Below, piece after piece: positions 50,631-60,410 of a DNA stretch of 64,000 bases. The translations under genes were made by a program, and so were the position numbers. This stretch comes from Psychromonas ingrahamii 37 (GTDB lineage Bacteria > Pseudomonadota > Gammaproteobacteria > Enterobacterales > Psychromonadaceae). Below the pieces are notes generated by a model. It searched no databases. It worked only from the letters and a program-made list of their open reading frames with translations, and had not been told where the DNA came from. Numbering within the stretch: the first letter of the stretch is position 1; every line of letters begins with the position of its first letter. Location: contig NC_008709.1 of the NCBI RefSeq assembly GCF_000015285.1, positions 62,001 through 126,000 on the forward strand. Reading direction: 5' to 3'.

Positions 50631-51144
50631 TACTTATCCAAAATAAAAAACTAGGGCCTGTTGACCATTTTGTAGCGTCACTGTCACAACATCAAAAACC
50701 TACTATACCGAAACTAAGTACTCTTACATAAATTTCCCGGCATTTTTGAGCAGTTTACTCAATAAAGACGCTTTTTAACATTAGAAAACTGTCGGGTGAG
50801 GTCTTAGCGGCTGATTCGATCATCTTTCAGTGCGCTAACGACTCCTTTATGATTAAGAGCATGACAGGCAGTATAAGCCGCTTAATGGCATAAATTTGTA
50901 TCACTCAAATTGTTCTATTGATCAATATTTATCTTATCATTACGTATATCAATACAATTGTTATTGTGCATGTTTATGCGGTTTTCTAATCAAAATAGAA
51001 TTTTTTTTAAAAAATAACATGCAAAACCACTAAACATGCACTAAAATGCATGGAAATACGATATTATGCATGTTTTGCCGTGATCGTTTTTTAAATACGT
51101 ATTAATTTATTTTTGTTTATCAATATTGTTTGGAGTATAGCTAT
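50631..51144. other. glmS upstream region
   Basis: Five ATGCA/TGCAT motifs are clustered between 50967 and 51073 (around 50968, 51019, 51036, 51047 and 51067), two of them forming the TGCATG palindrome core. The region is AT-rich and fits a control region for glmS. No gene is seen. No glmS ribozyme is recognised, as expected outside Gram-positives. Confidence 0.5.
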
Positions 51145-52980
51145 ATGTGTGGAATCGTTGGTGCAGTAGCACAAAGAGATGTATCTGAAATCTTATTAGA
51201 AGGATTACAACGCTTAGAATATCGCGGTTATGATTCAGCAGGCCTTGCCGTTATTAGTGCTGATGGACAATTACAACGAACACGTCGTTTAGGAAAAGTA
51301 AAAGAATTAGCCAATGCGGTTGCCGCTAATCCTGTCAGCGGTGGAACCGGTATTGCACATACGCGCTGGGCAACACATGGAGAGCCCTCAGAAGCCAATG
51401 CACATCCTCATCTCTCCGGCGATAATATTGTTATCGTCCATAACGGTATTATTGAAAACTACGAAAGCTTACGCGAAACCCTGCGCGGGCGTGGTTATGA
51501 ATTTCTTTCACAAACCGATACTGAAGTAATTTGCCATCTTGTTGAATGGGAATTACGCAGTGCAGAAACACTTTTAGAAGCCGTGCAAAAGACATTGCCT
51601 CAGCTGGAAGGTGCCTATGGCACTGTGGTCATGGATCGCCGTGATCCAAGTCGTTTAGTGGTCGCCCGTTCGGGGAGTCCACTGGTAATAGGCTTGGGAG
51701 TTGGGGAAAATTTTCTGGCATCGGACCAACTGGCTTTATTAAATGTAACACGTCGTTTTATCTTCTTAGAAGAAGGGGATGTTGCTGAAATTACCCGCCG
51801 AGACATTAATGTTTTTGATTTGAATGGCAAGGCGATTGAGCGTGAAGTTCACGAATCAACTATTGAGCAAGATGCAGCCGATAAAGGCAAGTACAGACAC
51901 TTTATGCAAAAAGAAATTTTCGAGCAACCCAGCGCATTAATAAATGCAATGGAAGGTCGAATCAGTCATGACAGTGTATTAGTTGAGAGTATTGGTGTTG
52001 GTGCAAAAGATATCCTGAAAAATGTAGAGCATGTACAGATTATCGCCTGCGGTACATCTTATAACTCAGGCATGGCTGCCCGTTACTGGTTTGAGTCCCT
52101 CGCCGGCGTAAGCTGTGATGTGGAAATAGCTTCTGAATTCCGTTACCGAGATTTTGTCGTGCGTCCAAATAGCCTATTGCTGACTCTGTCACAATCGGGT
52201 GAAACTGCAGATACGCTGGCAGCGTTACGCTTAGCCAAGCAGAAAGGTTACATGTCGGCGATGTCTATCTGTAATGTTTCCGGGTCATCTTTGGTACGCG
52301 AATCGGATCTTGCTTTTATGACCCGCGCGGGTACTGAGATTGGTGTTGCATCCACCAAAGCATTTACAACGCAGCTGGCTGCCATGCTTATTTTGGTTAC
52401 CGCTATTGGTAAAGAGCAGGGCACTATCAGCAAAGAAAAAGAAGCAAAGATTGTACGTGCATTGCATTCACTCCCAGCGCAAATTGAGAAAGCATTAGCC
52501 TTTGATAAACCGATTGAAGCCTTAGCAGAAGATTTTGCAGATAAAGAGCACACATTATTCTTAGGCCGGGGTGAATTTTACCCTATTGCCATGGAAGCGG
52601 CGCTTAAATTGAAAGAAATTTCATACATTCATGCTGAAGCTTATGCGGCAGGTGAGTTGAAGCATGGCCCATTAGCGCTAGTTGATGCAGATATGCCCGT
52701 TGTTGTGGTTGCACCAACCAATGACTTGCTTGAAAAAGTTAAATCAAATATTGAAGAGGTACGTGCACGTGGTGGTCAGTTGTATGTATTTGCAGATGAA
52801 AGCGCCGGGTTTGAAAGTTCTGAAGGTATGAAAATTATTACTTTACCCAGTGTAGATGAAATCATTGCTCCTATTTTTTACACTGTGCCAATGCAGTTAT
52901 TGGCTTATCATGTGGCATTAATTAAAGGCACTGATGTGGATCAACCGCGTAATCTTGCAAAAGCGGTTACGGTTGAATAA
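51145..52980 (+). CDS. glmS: Glutamine-fructose-6-phosphate aminotransferase
   Basis: A 611-residue enzyme making glucosamine-6-phosphate for cell wall and LPS. The N-terminal Ntn amidotransferase begins MCGIVGAV, so the nucleophilic cysteine is residue 2 before Met removal. Two SIS domains follow (about 290-430 and 460-600), with [13 protein letters not shown] and the Lys in the C-terminal tail [13 protein letters not shown]. The start is fixed by the requirement for the N-terminal Cys, and TTGGAG precedes it. No glmU is adjacent, unlike in Escherichia coli. Confidence 0.97.
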   Translation: MCGIVGAVAQRDVSEILLEGLQRLEYRGYDSAGLAVISADGQLQRTRRLGKVKELANAVAANPVSGGTGIAHTRWATHGEPSEANAHPHLSGDNIVIVHNGIIENYESLRETLRGRGYEFLSQTDTEVICHLVEWELRSAETLLEAVQKTLPQLEGAYGTVVMDRRDPSRLVVARSGSPLVIGLGVGENFLASDQLALLNVTRRFIFLEEGDVAEITRRDINVFDLNGKAIEREVHESTIEQDAADKGKYRHFMQKEIFEQPSALINAMEGRISHDSVLVESIGVGAKDILKNVEHVQIIACGTSYNSGMAARYWFESLAGVSCDVEIASEFRYRDFVVRPNSLLLTLSQSGETADTLAALRLAKQKGYMSAMSICNVSGSSLVRESDLAFMTRAGTEIGVASTKAFTTQLAAMLILVTAIGKEQGTISKEKEAKIVRALHSLPAQIEKALAFDKPIEALAEDFADKEHTLFLGRGEFYPIAMEAALKLKEISYIHAEAYAAGELKHGPLALVDADMPVVVVAPTNDLLEKVKSNIEEVRARGGQLYVFADESAGFESSEGMKIITLPSVDEIIAPIFYTVPMQLLAYHVALIKGTDVDQPRNLAKAVTVE

Positions 52981-53046
52981 TCATTAAGTTGAGTAATGCT
53001 TGTTTTGTCCTATGACGATCAAGTTTTAAATGTTGCATAAAAATTT

Positions 53047-53087
53047 AAAACCTGGTTAAACTGATTAACAGTTGACCGGTTTTTTTT
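53047..53087 (+). terminator. Terminator of glmS
   Basis: AACC-GGT-AACTG arms pair with CAGTT-ACC-GGTT, with one or two bulges, followed by eight T. Confidence 0.8.
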
Positions 53088-53256
53088 ATGGAAAAATAAA
53101 ATTATAGACTGAAAGTAACTCAGCTTAATGAGCGTCGTGGTTCAGGAAAGATCTTCGCCAGATTAAAGAGTATGAAAAAGATGATAGTTAGCTCTTCAGG
53201 TGAAACGGTAAGTTGAACCAAAGCCACTCATTTTCTGTTTACTCTTAATGTAAGGC

Positions 53257-53282
53257 AAAAAAAGCGGCTTATTAGCCGCTTT
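53257..53282 (-). terminator. Terminator of tal
   Basis: On the minus strand AAAGCGGCT and AGCCGCTTT close a 4-nt loop, followed by a T-run. It lies 14 bases after the gene. Confidence 0.88.
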
Positions 53283-53295
53283 ATGATGAAAACTG

Positions 53296-54246
53296 TTATA
53301 GAAGATCTGCAATCATGGTTTCAAGCTTACCCTGATCAACCGCAAAGTTTCGAATACCCTCAGCTAATTTTTCAACAGCCATCGGATCTTGATTATGCTG
53401 CCACAGAAAATCAGCATGAGTCATTTTTTCAGGAGATGCTTTGAGTAATACATCTTCCGTCAGTTTTTCAATAACGTCACCGCTGCTATCTTTTAGTTCC
53501 TGCAACAATTGCGGGCTGATTGTAAGGCGATCGCAACCGGCTAATTCCAGTATTTCATCTACATTTCGGAAGCTTGCACCCATCACAACTGTCTTATAAC
53601 CATGCTCTTTGTAGTAGTTGTAAATATTAGAAACGGAGATAACACCAGGATCTTCAACGCCCGCAAAACTTTTTCCTTCTTTGGCCTTATACCAATCCAT
53701 AATACGACCAACAAAGGGAGAGATAAGGAAAACCTCGGCTTCTGCACATGCGCGTGCCTGAGCGAAAGAGAATAAAAGTGTCAGATTACAATTAATTCCT
53801 TCTTTTTCAAGGATTTCACCAGCACGGATACCCTCCCAGGTGGAAGCGAGTTTGATTAAGATTCGGTCATTTTTTATACCTGCATCGTTATACATTTTAA
53901 TTAACTGTCGTGCTTTAAGAACGCTTTTTTCAGTATCATAGGACAAACGCGCATCGACTTCCGTAGAGATACGTCCGGGTACTATTTTAAGAATTTCTTT
54001 ACCAATATTAACTGCTAGCATGTCGCAAGTATCAACAATCTGTTGCGCTTTATCTGCACTCTTGGATTTTGCATAAGCGATCGATGAATCAATAAGGTAT
54101 TTATAATCTGCTAGTTGTGCGGCTTTTAAAATTAAAGATGGGTTGGTTGTTGCATCCTCTGGCTGGTATTTAGCGATTTCTTCAACATCACCGGTATCGG
54201 CGACTACAGTAGTGAATTTACGAAGTTGATCTAATTTATTGCTCAT
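53296..54246 (-). CDS. tal: Transaldolase
   Basis: A 316-residue class I aldolase of the non-oxidative pentose phosphate pathway that moves a dihydroxyacetone unit between sugar phosphates. TTNPSLI is near residue 33; the Schiff-base Lys is in [10 protein letters not shown] (near 132), and family block ATFSFAQA-like appears as [10 protein letters not shown]. Length is the TalB norm. No transketolase gene is adjacent. Confidence 0.96.
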   Translation of the reverse strand: MSNKLDQLRKFTTVVADTGDVEEIAKYQPEDATTNPSLILKAAQLADYKYLIDSSIAYAKSKSADKAQQIVDTCDMLAVNIGKEILKIVPGRISTEVDARLSYDTEKSVLKARQLIKMYNDAGIKNDRILIKLASTWEGIRAGEILEKEGINCNLTLLFSFAQARACAEAEVFLISPFVGRIMDWYKAKEGKSFAGVEDPGVISVSNIYNYYKEHGYKTVVMGASFRNVDEILELAGCDRLTISPQLLQELKDSSGDVIEKLTEDVLLKASPEKMTHADFLWQHNQDPMAVEKLAEGIRNFAVDQGKLETMIADLL

Positions 54247-54596
54247 TTTTATTCTGCCTTAATATTGTGCTTGGACTAGACTCAATAGGATTTACTGCAA
54301 TAATAGCGATTTATTGTTATGCAGCCATCTGCTGGGAGGTTGAACATATGATTGTATAAAGAACATTTGTTTTACATATACTCATTTTTATACCATAAAA
54401 TGTCAATATAAAAAGCGAAGAACAGGATCTGGATCACTTTTCAAGTCGGTTATTATTTATGTTAAGCAAAAAGAGGAATTTTGATGCGATAGCTAGCGGA
54501 GTTGGTATTTTTGTACTCTTCTATCTTATATCTCCTAATATATTGAATTTGTAAATTTTTTTGGAAAGTACCTTAAATCAGTCCTTATTTTTAGGA
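54247..54596. other. Spacer between tal and the SorC-type regulator
   Basis: AT-rich, presumably holding the tal promoter. No gene or strong hairpin seen. Confidence 0.4.
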
Positions 54597-55577
54597 TTAA
54601 TCTTCCATATTTAATAACGTCATTGCACAACTTACGCTAGTGGCTAAGATATCTATACTGCCGGTACGCAGTGCACCTGCCAGAGCTAAGGATTTTCTTT
54701 CTTCGCTGGCAATGGCAATTACATTTGGAATACGGCGTAAATCCTCGGTGCCCAGACCAATCACCCGATCTCTTAACCGGGTGTTCGCTCTTTGGCCATT
54801 AGATTTAAAGAAATCAAAACCACCAATATCACCAATGATACCTTCATTGATGCGCGCCTCTGCAAACTCTTGCTTGGTAAACCATCCGAGTTTAATCATA
54901 TGACTATTTTTATTCATATCACCGACACCCACCAGAGCATAATCTGCATTTCTAGCTTGTTTTAATGTTTCAGAAACCGTGTTATGAGCAATAAAAGCGT
55001 TGCGAGTCTCGGGATTATCAACATAGGCAGGTGCATACAAGGTTTCACTGGTACCGCCAAATTTTTTAGCAAGTTGACGACAGATATGGTCTGCATTAAT
55101 GCTATCCCCACTGCGATGAGTACCACCAATAGCACAAACAAATCGTGCCTTGCGTTGTGTCACCAGGCCTACATGATCGGCAACGGCCGCGACATTTTGG
55201 CCTTGGCCAACCGCGACCGTACTATCGTCCTGCAGGTTGATAGCGAGAAAGGCTGAGACAAGCCCCGCGACCTGTTTGCGCTGCTCTTCGTTATTCGCTT
55301 GATCCAGCGCAATAAGGACACGTTTGAGATTGAATTTCTTGATTAAGCGTTTCTCAAGTTGGGCCGTATAGATGGGATGGTAACGTACATTAATCTCAAC
55401 AACCCCCTCTTCTCGTGCTCTACGCAGCAGGCGTCCAATTTTAATTCTAGAGATAGAAAACTTTTTTGATATCTCTGCTTGAGTCGCACCTTCCTGATAA
55501 TAGAGGATAGCAATCTCGGTCAACATTTCATGATCGTCAATACCGGGTGTGGTGGAAGTAGTCTTTACTTGAGACAT
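54597..55577 (-). CDS. SorC/DeoR-type sugar-binding transcriptional regulator
   Basis: A 326-residue regulator. The N-terminal HTH covers about residues 30-60 (YYQEGATQAEISKKFSISRI) and the rest is the SorC sugar-phosphate-binding domain (VGQGQNVAAVADHVG, AIGGTHRSGD, GVGDMNKNSHMIKLGWF). It is divergent from mtlA, so mannitol or a mannitol phosphate is the probable signal. Gram-negative enterics use MtlR alone; this locus has both regulators, and how they share the work is unknown. Confidence 0.88.
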   Translation of the reverse strand: MSQVKTTSTTPGIDDHEMLTEIAILYYQEGATQAEISKKFSISRIKIGRLLRRAREEGVVEINVRYHPIYTAQLEKRLIKKFNLKRVLIALDQANNEEQRKQVAGLVSAFLAINLQDDSTVAVGQGQNVAAVADHVGLVTQRKARFVCAIGGTHRSGDSINADHICRQLAKKFGGTSETLYAPAYVDNPETRNAFIAHNTVSETLKQARNADYALVGVGDMNKNSHMIKLGWFTKQEFAEARINEGIIGDIGGFDFFKSNGQRANTRLRDRVIGLGTEDLRRIPNVIAIASEERKSLALAGALRTGSIDILATSVSCAMTLLNMED

Positions 55578-55868
55578 CTAGATTACTCATTAGTTAATTA
55601 AATTAAGTGGTGTTCAAATGGTCATTAATCTTTCAGATGTTCCCATAATTTAGTGCTGTTTGGCAATAGACTAAGGTTATTAATATGTGCTTAATCATCT
55701 TCGTTTGTGGTTAGTTGATCTTTAATAAAATAAGATTCCAGAAAATATCGTTAGTTTATAAAATGGGCTCTGTTTGAAAATAAGCACTCAACCATTCCGT
55801 GTTTTATTGTGTAATAAAATTACAGTTTTTTTGTTTTGTAGTGATTTTAGGTTTTTTTTTGCGCGTAT

Positions 55869-55912
55869 TTAACATGAAAATTCATGCGTAATGCCTATAT
55901 TTTCATGTTGTC
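55869..55912. promoter_or_regulatory. Inverted repeat upstream of mtlA, possible operator
   Basis: AACATGAAAAT and ATTTTCATGTT are perfect inverted arms about 21 bases apart, with a second CATG between (CATGAAAATTCATG). It lies 300 bases before mtlA and 290 after the divergent regulator start, a good place for a regulator site. Confidence 0.5.
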
Positions 55913-55922
55913 GTTTTGATTT

Positions 55923-56055
55923 TGTGATCTGTATCTTTTTTTATTGTCGCCTGATATTTTGGTTTGTGTGACTTATATCTCAATATATGGTTTGTATTAG
56001 CCTGTTTTATGTGTTTTGTTTTAATTTTACGGTAATATTTGTGATCTGTATCTGT
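55923..56055 (+). promoter_or_regulatory. Cluster of CRP-like sites upstream of mtlA
   Basis: The best site is TGTGA-CTTATA-TCTCA at 55967-55982, one mismatch from the core consensus TGTGA-N6-TCACA. Two weaker copies, TGTGATCTGTATCT at 55923 and 56040, are identical to each other over 16 bases with the preceding TT. Multiple CRP sites ahead of mtlA are known in enteric bacteria. The 55578-56211 spacer holds no gene. Confidence 0.6.
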
Positions 56056-56211
56056 TAAATATTTTGTTCTTATTGTTTTTTTGAGCTGACTGTCACGTAT
56101 TGCTGTGTGCAGCATATGCTTTTGAAATAATATGGTAGATTCAGTGGAGAAAGTTTAACCTCATTAATTATTTCACCCATTTTAGGTGAAGAAAGACACT
56201 CGGAGCAAATT

Positions 56212-58098
56212 ATGCTGTCATCACAATCCAAGATTAAAGTACAAAACTTTGGTCGCTTATTGTCAAATATGGTTATGCCAAATATTGGCGCCTTTATCGC
56301 ATGGGGTTTAATTACCGCATTATTTATTCCAACGGGGTGGATACCTAACGAAACATTAGCCACCATGGTTGGGCCGATGATCAAATATATGCTGCCGCTC
56401 TTAATTGGTTATACCGGTGGTAAAATTATAGCCGGAGAGCGTGGTGCCGTTGTAGGTGCAATAGCGACAATGGGTGTGATTGTTGGTACAGATATTCCAA
56501 TGTTTATGGGTGCGATGATTGTTGGTCCGTTAGGCGGCCTGGCAATTAAGAAATTTGATGCTGCCATTCACGGTAAAGTGAAAAGCGGTTTTGAAATGTT
56601 GGTTAACAACTTTTCATCCGGTATTATTGGTATGGTGCTAGCGATTATTGCTTACGTAGTGATTGGTCCTGCTGTTAAAATGTTATCGACAGCCCTTGCT
56701 GCTGGTGTTGATGTTTTAGTGGTCAATAACCTGCTTCCTTTGACTTCTATTTTTGTTGAACCGGCAAAGATTTTGTTCCTTAATAATGCGATTAACCATG
56801 GTATTTTTACGCCGCTGGGTATTGCGCAGTCAGAGTCTCTTGGTCAATCTGTTTTCTTCTTAATTGAAGCAAACCCAGGTCCAGGTTTAGGTCTTCTTTT
56901 AGCCTACATGGTGTTCGGTAAAGGTTCTGCAAAAGAAACAGCTCCTGGTGCCGTCATTATCCACTTCTTTGGTGGTATCCATGAAATTTACTTCCCTTAT
57001 GTATTGATGAATCCGCGTCTTATCCTATCTGTTATTGCAGGTGGTATGACAGGCGTATTCGTTCTTACTCTATTCGATGCCGGTCTTATCTCTCCTGCAT
57101 CTCCTGGTTCTATCTTTGCTGTTTTAGCCATGACGCCTAAAGGCGCATATATGGGTATTCTTCTATCTGTTGCTGCTGCTGCCGCTGTTTCTTTTGTTGT
57201 GGCATCTATTCTGATGAAAACACAAAAAACGGTTGCCGGTGATGAAGTTGCACTGGAAGAAGCTGCAAACCAAATGCGCGACATGAAGCAAAGCGCTAAA
57301 GGTCAAGCAACAGGAAATGACCGCGTTGATATGTCTGCCGTTAAAAAAATCATTGTTGCTTGTGATGCAGGTATGGGTTCAAGTGCAATGGGCGCAAGTC
57401 TATTACGCAAAAAAGTGCAAGCTGCAAATTTAAATATTGAAGTGATTAATACTGCGATCAATGATTTACCCGGTGATGTTGATATTGTTGTTACTCATAA
57501 AGATTTAACCGACAGAGCACGTAAGCATGCGCCCAATGCACAGCATATTTCATTAACTAATTTCTTAGATAATGCGATGTATGACAATTTGGTGAAAGAT
57601 CTTAAATCTGCCGGTAATGCACCTGCTGCAAATGCACCAGAAGGTGATGCAAAAAAGTCTGAAGGTCCTTTGAAATTAACCGATAAAAATATCTTCTTAG
57701 GGCTTAAACCTGCAACCAAGGAAGAGGCGATTAAATTTGCTGGTGAGCAGTTGATTGCTTTGAATTATGTTGAGCCTGAATATCTACAGGGTATGTTTGA
57801 TAGAGAAAAATTAGTATCAACTTATTTAGGTGAATCGATAGCGGTTCCTCACGGTACTATTGAGACAAAAAAACATGTTCTTAAAACCGGTATCGTATTT
57901 TGTCAGTACCCGGCAGGTATTCAGTGGGGTGAAGATGAAGACGATGTTGCAATTCTGGTTATTGGTATTGCAGCGCAGGGTGATCAACATATTCATGTGA
58001 TCACCGCCATCACCAATGCACTTGATGATGAAGAAGCAATAGAATGTTTAAAAACAACAGTTAATAAAGAAGATGTACTGAAAATTTTAAATAACTAG
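56212..58098 (+). CDS. mtlA: PTS mannitol permease, EIICBA
   Basis: A 628-residue phosphotransferase permease that imports mannitol and releases mannitol-1-phosphate. Domain order is IIC (about 1-340, eight-span region with GGIHEIYFPYVLMNPR), IIB with the phosphocysteine Cys384 in CDAGMGSSAMG, and IIA with the phosphohistidine His547 in VPHGT. Cys384 has the same number as in Escherichia coli. The linker between B and A is Ala/Lys-rich. It heads mtlADR. Confidence 0.96.
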   Translation: MLSSQSKIKVQNFGRLLSNMVMPNIGAFIAWGLITALFIPTGWIPNETLATMVGPMIKYMLPLLIGYTGGKIIAGERGAVVGAIATMGVIVGTDIPMFMGAMIVGPLGGLAIKKFDAAIHGKVKSGFEMLVNNFSSGIIGMVLAIIAYVVIGPAVKMLSTALAAGVDVLVVNNLLPLTSIFVEPAKILFLNNAINHGIFTPLGIAQSESLGQSVFFLIEANPGPGLGLLLAYMVFGKGSAKETAPGAVIIHFFGGIHEIYFPYVLMNPRLILSVIAGGMTGVFVLTLFDAGLISPASPGSIFAVLAMTPKGAYMGILLSVAAAAAVSFVVASILMKTQKTVAGDEVALEEAANQMRDMKQSAKGQATGNDRVDMSAVKKIIVACDAGMGSSAMGASLLRKKVQAANLNIEVINTAINDLPGDVDIVVTHKDLTDRARKHAPNAQHISLTNFLDNAMYDNLVKDLKSAGNAPAANAPEGDAKKSEGPLKLTDKNIFLGLKPATKEEAIKFAGEQLIALNYVEPEYLQGMFDREKLVSTYLGESIAVPHGTIETKKHVLKTGIVFCQYPAGIQWGEDEDDVAILVIGIAAQGDQHIHVITAITNALDDEEAIECLKTTVNKEDVLKILNN

Positions 58099-58148
58099 AA
58101 GCTTCTTAAGGTAGCTGCTTCGATTGAGGTGGCCGATTAAATATTCGA

Positions 58149-58171
58149 GGCTAGATTTTCTAGCCTTTTTT
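58149..58171 (+). terminator. Terminator between mtlA and mtlD
   Basis: GGCTAGA/TCTAGCC stem with a 3-4-nt loop and six T, just 22 bases before mtlD. It would lower mtlD relative to mtlA unless read through. Confidence 0.75.
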
Positions 58172-58192
58172 AATTTTAGGGAAATATTTATT

Positions 58193-59341
58193 ATGAAAGC
58201 GATACATTTTGGCGCGGGTAATATTGGCCGTGGTTTTATTGGTAAAGTTTTATCGGATGCAGGTATTAAAGTCACCTTTGCCGATGTCAATAAAACGGTT
58301 GTAAATGCCCTGATAGCGCGAAATGAATATGATGTAAATGTTGTTGGTGCAGACTGTGTGGTTGAAAAAGTAACTAATGTTACTGCTGTTAATTCGGCTG
58401 GTTCTGAGATTGTTAAATTGATTGCAGAGTCTGATTTAGTCACCACGGCGGTAGGCCCTACCGTATTGAATATTATTGCAAAAACAATTGCTGATGCTAT
58501 CGAGCTGCGTTTAAACAGCGGCAATAAGTTTCCGTTAAATATTATTGCCTGTGAAAATATGGTTCGTGGTACCAGCCAGCTAAAAGCGCAGGTATTCAAA
58601 TATCTACCCGAGTCTTTGCATGTTCAATCTGACCAGACTATTGGTTTTGTTGATTGTGCTGTTGATCGTATTGTACCGCCAGCTGAAGCGGGAGAAACGG
58701 ATCCATTAGCAGTAACCGTTGAAACCTTTAGCGAATGGATTGTTGACCAAACACAATTTAAAGGTGAAATTCCAACTATTAAAGGGATGGAATGCACTGA
58801 TAATTTAATGGCCTTTGTTGAGCGTAAATTATTTACGTTAAATACCGGGCATCTGATCACTGCATACTTAGGTGTGCTTGCCGGTTACGAGACTATTAAA
58901 GAATCAATTGAAGATGAGGCTATTCGATCCGATGTAACCGCTGCTATGCAGGAAAGCGGTGAAGTTTTAATACGTCGCTATGGTTTTGACCCACAAGCCC
59001 ACGCGGCTTATATTCAAAAAATATTAGGTCGTTTTGCGAATCCCTATTTACGCGATGAGGTGGATCGTGTTGGTCGCCAGCCAATCCGTAAATTAAGTGC
59101 AAACGATCGTTTAATTAAGCCTCTTAACGGTACATTAGAGTATGGCTTACCTAATGGGCATTTAATTAAGGGGATTGCTGCAGCATTCCTATATAAAAAT
59201 GATCAAGATCCTCAAGCCGTTGAGTTGCAGGCCATGTTCGCGGAAAAGGGGTTAGCTGCAACATTAGCACATTATTCCGGGCTGGCTGTTGACAGTGAAA
59301 CTGTTAAACTGGTCGAACAAGCTTACCAAAGCCTAAAATGA
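58193..59341 (+). CDS. mtlD: Mannitol-1-phosphate 5-dehydrogenase
   Basis: A 382-residue NAD enzyme oxidising mannitol-1-phosphate to fructose-6-phosphate. It starts [17 protein letters not shown], the NAD motif, after TTAGGGAAATATTT, and has the same length as the Escherichia coli enzyme. KG(M)[18 protein letters not shown] and the HLITAYLG segment with catalytic residues are present. An in-frame extension upstream is not needed. Confidence 0.96.
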   Translation: MKAIHFGAGNIGRGFIGKVLSDAGIKVTFADVNKTVVNALIARNEYDVNVVGADCVVEKVTNVTAVNSAGSEIVKLIAESDLVTTAVGPTVLNIIAKTIADAIELRLNSGNKFPLNIIACENMVRGTSQLKAQVFKYLPESLHVQSDQTIGFVDCAVDRIVPPAEAGETDPLAVTVETFSEWIVDQTQFKGEIPTIKGMECTDNLMAFVERKLFTLNTGHLITAYLGVLAGYETIKESIEDEAIRSDVTAAMQESGEVLIRRYGFDPQAHAAYIQKILGRFANPYLRDEVDRVGRQPIRKLSANDRLIKPLNGTLEYGLPNGHLIKGIAAAFLYKNDQDPQAVELQAMFAEKGLAATLAHYSGLAVDSETVKLVEQAYQSLK

Positions 59342-59353
59342 TGACTCAATTCC

Positions 59354-59373
59354 AGTGCCGCTTTTGCGGCACT
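59354..59373 (+). terminator. Hairpin between mtlD and mtlR
   Basis: AGTGCCGC/GCGGCACT, a perfect 8-bp stem with a TTTT loop, but the following T-tract is interrupted (TATTTATTTTATT). Partial terminator or RNA-stability element. Confidence 0.6.
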
Positions 59374-59395
59374 TATTTATTTTATTAGAAAAATT

Positions 59396-59935
59396 ATGAC
59401 AAAATTTGCCCGTTTAAAATTTGATATTGATATTGTAGAAACGCTTTCTGAAGCAGAAACACCCTATGATTTTTTTACCGCCAGTTTTGATCTTTTTGAA
59501 GATGCTGTTGATATCTTAATTCAAAATGTTTTTAGAAAAGATGATTATGCAGTGAAATATGCTGTTGAACCCTTATTAAGCCGTGATGGTCCGTTGGCTC
59601 ATTTACCTGTTCGTATCAAACTGTTATACGGATTGGGGCTGTTATCTCAGGGCTCCTATCAGGATATTGAGAAGTTTATTGGGTTAAAAGAATTTGTTCA
59701 GTCAGAAGGTGAATCAATAGAGTTTCTTTCACTTGCTCTCATTGAACGTTTAAATGCTATTCGTGCGGTGGCTAAAATACTGCCTCCCAACTTAGGTGAT
59801 AATCAATTAGAAGAAAGCTCTCATTATATAGTGCAAATGAAACTGGAGCAGAATAGACAGGTCATTAAGTCCTCATTGATTCTGGCAATCACTGAAATCA
59901 TCAAAGAACTGCATAGAGATACTCCCTTAAGCTAA
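59396..59935 (+). CDS. mtlR: Mannitol operon repressor MtlR
   Basis: A 179-residue helical protein of the MtlR family, repressor of mannitol use. Recognised stretches are ETPYDFFTASFDLFEDAVDI and LPVRIKLLYGLGLL. MtlR lacks a clear DNA-binding motif, so it may act through a partner, possibly the SorC-type regulator at the other end of this locus. The latter point is inference. Confidence 0.92.
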   Translation: MTKFARLKFDIDIVETLSEAETPYDFFTASFDLFEDAVDILIQNVFRKDDYAVKYAVEPLLSRDGPLAHLPVRIKLLYGLGLLSQGSYQDIEKFIGLKEFVQSEGESIEFLSLALIERLNAIRAVAKILPPNLGDNQLEESSHYIVQMKLEQNRQVIKSSLILAITEIIKELHRDTPLS

Positions 59936-60410
59936 ATATCTTATATTGACCCAAATAATTTTAGACAGGGCAAAGAAAGCCTCTGTTGTTAGTGCTCATT
60001 AATACTCTAATCCCTTGATTATTTTAATGAAGTGATGGGAAATATTTTTAATTTTAATACTTTTTGTGGCGCTTCATTTTCCACAAAAACAGCAGCTGTC
60101 CAGATCGCTTCAATTACCCTTTGCAGCGCCAGCGCTTTGTTATGATCTAATGTTAGCGTTATAAACTCATCCGGTCATTAAGTTATCATATTGATAGTAA
60201 GTACATACTTTAAGCTTGACTGGGATCACTGCTGCCTACTATGCCCATAGTTTACTGATACTTTACAACTATTAATTAATGCTCAAATTTAACTTACTTC
60301 ATTACCATTAGGTTTACCTGAAGCAAAACAGTTTAAGTTATCCAGGGTTGTTTGGGCAATACTGGTTAATGCTTCTCGGATTAAAAATGCTTATTGATGC
60401 CCGCTAAAAT
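59936..60410. other. Spacer between mtlR and ldhA with a duplicated ldhA end
   Basis: No intact gene. The right part is the duplicated ldhA 3' end; the left part shows nothing recognised. Confidence 0.45.
60285..60392 (-). pseudogene. Duplicated 3' fragment of ldhA
   Basis: This 108-base block repeats 60407-60514 at an offset of 122 with only a few differences. On the minus strand it still encodes AFLIREALTSIAQTTLDNLN and onward to GNEVS and a stop, the last 34 or so residues of LdhA, with Gly for Ser in one place and an intact stop. It has no start and is a remnant. Confidence 0.88.

Noticed and set aside
51145-51145. Earlier start for glmS (51130) adding MEYSY
   Set aside because: The enzyme needs Cys as residue 1 after Met removal, so the start must be the ATG before TGT.
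55903-56115. A 70-codon Lys/Thr-rich frame in the mtlA upstream region
   Set aside because: Low-complexity AT-rich sequence overlapping CRP-like sites, with no ribosome-binding site.
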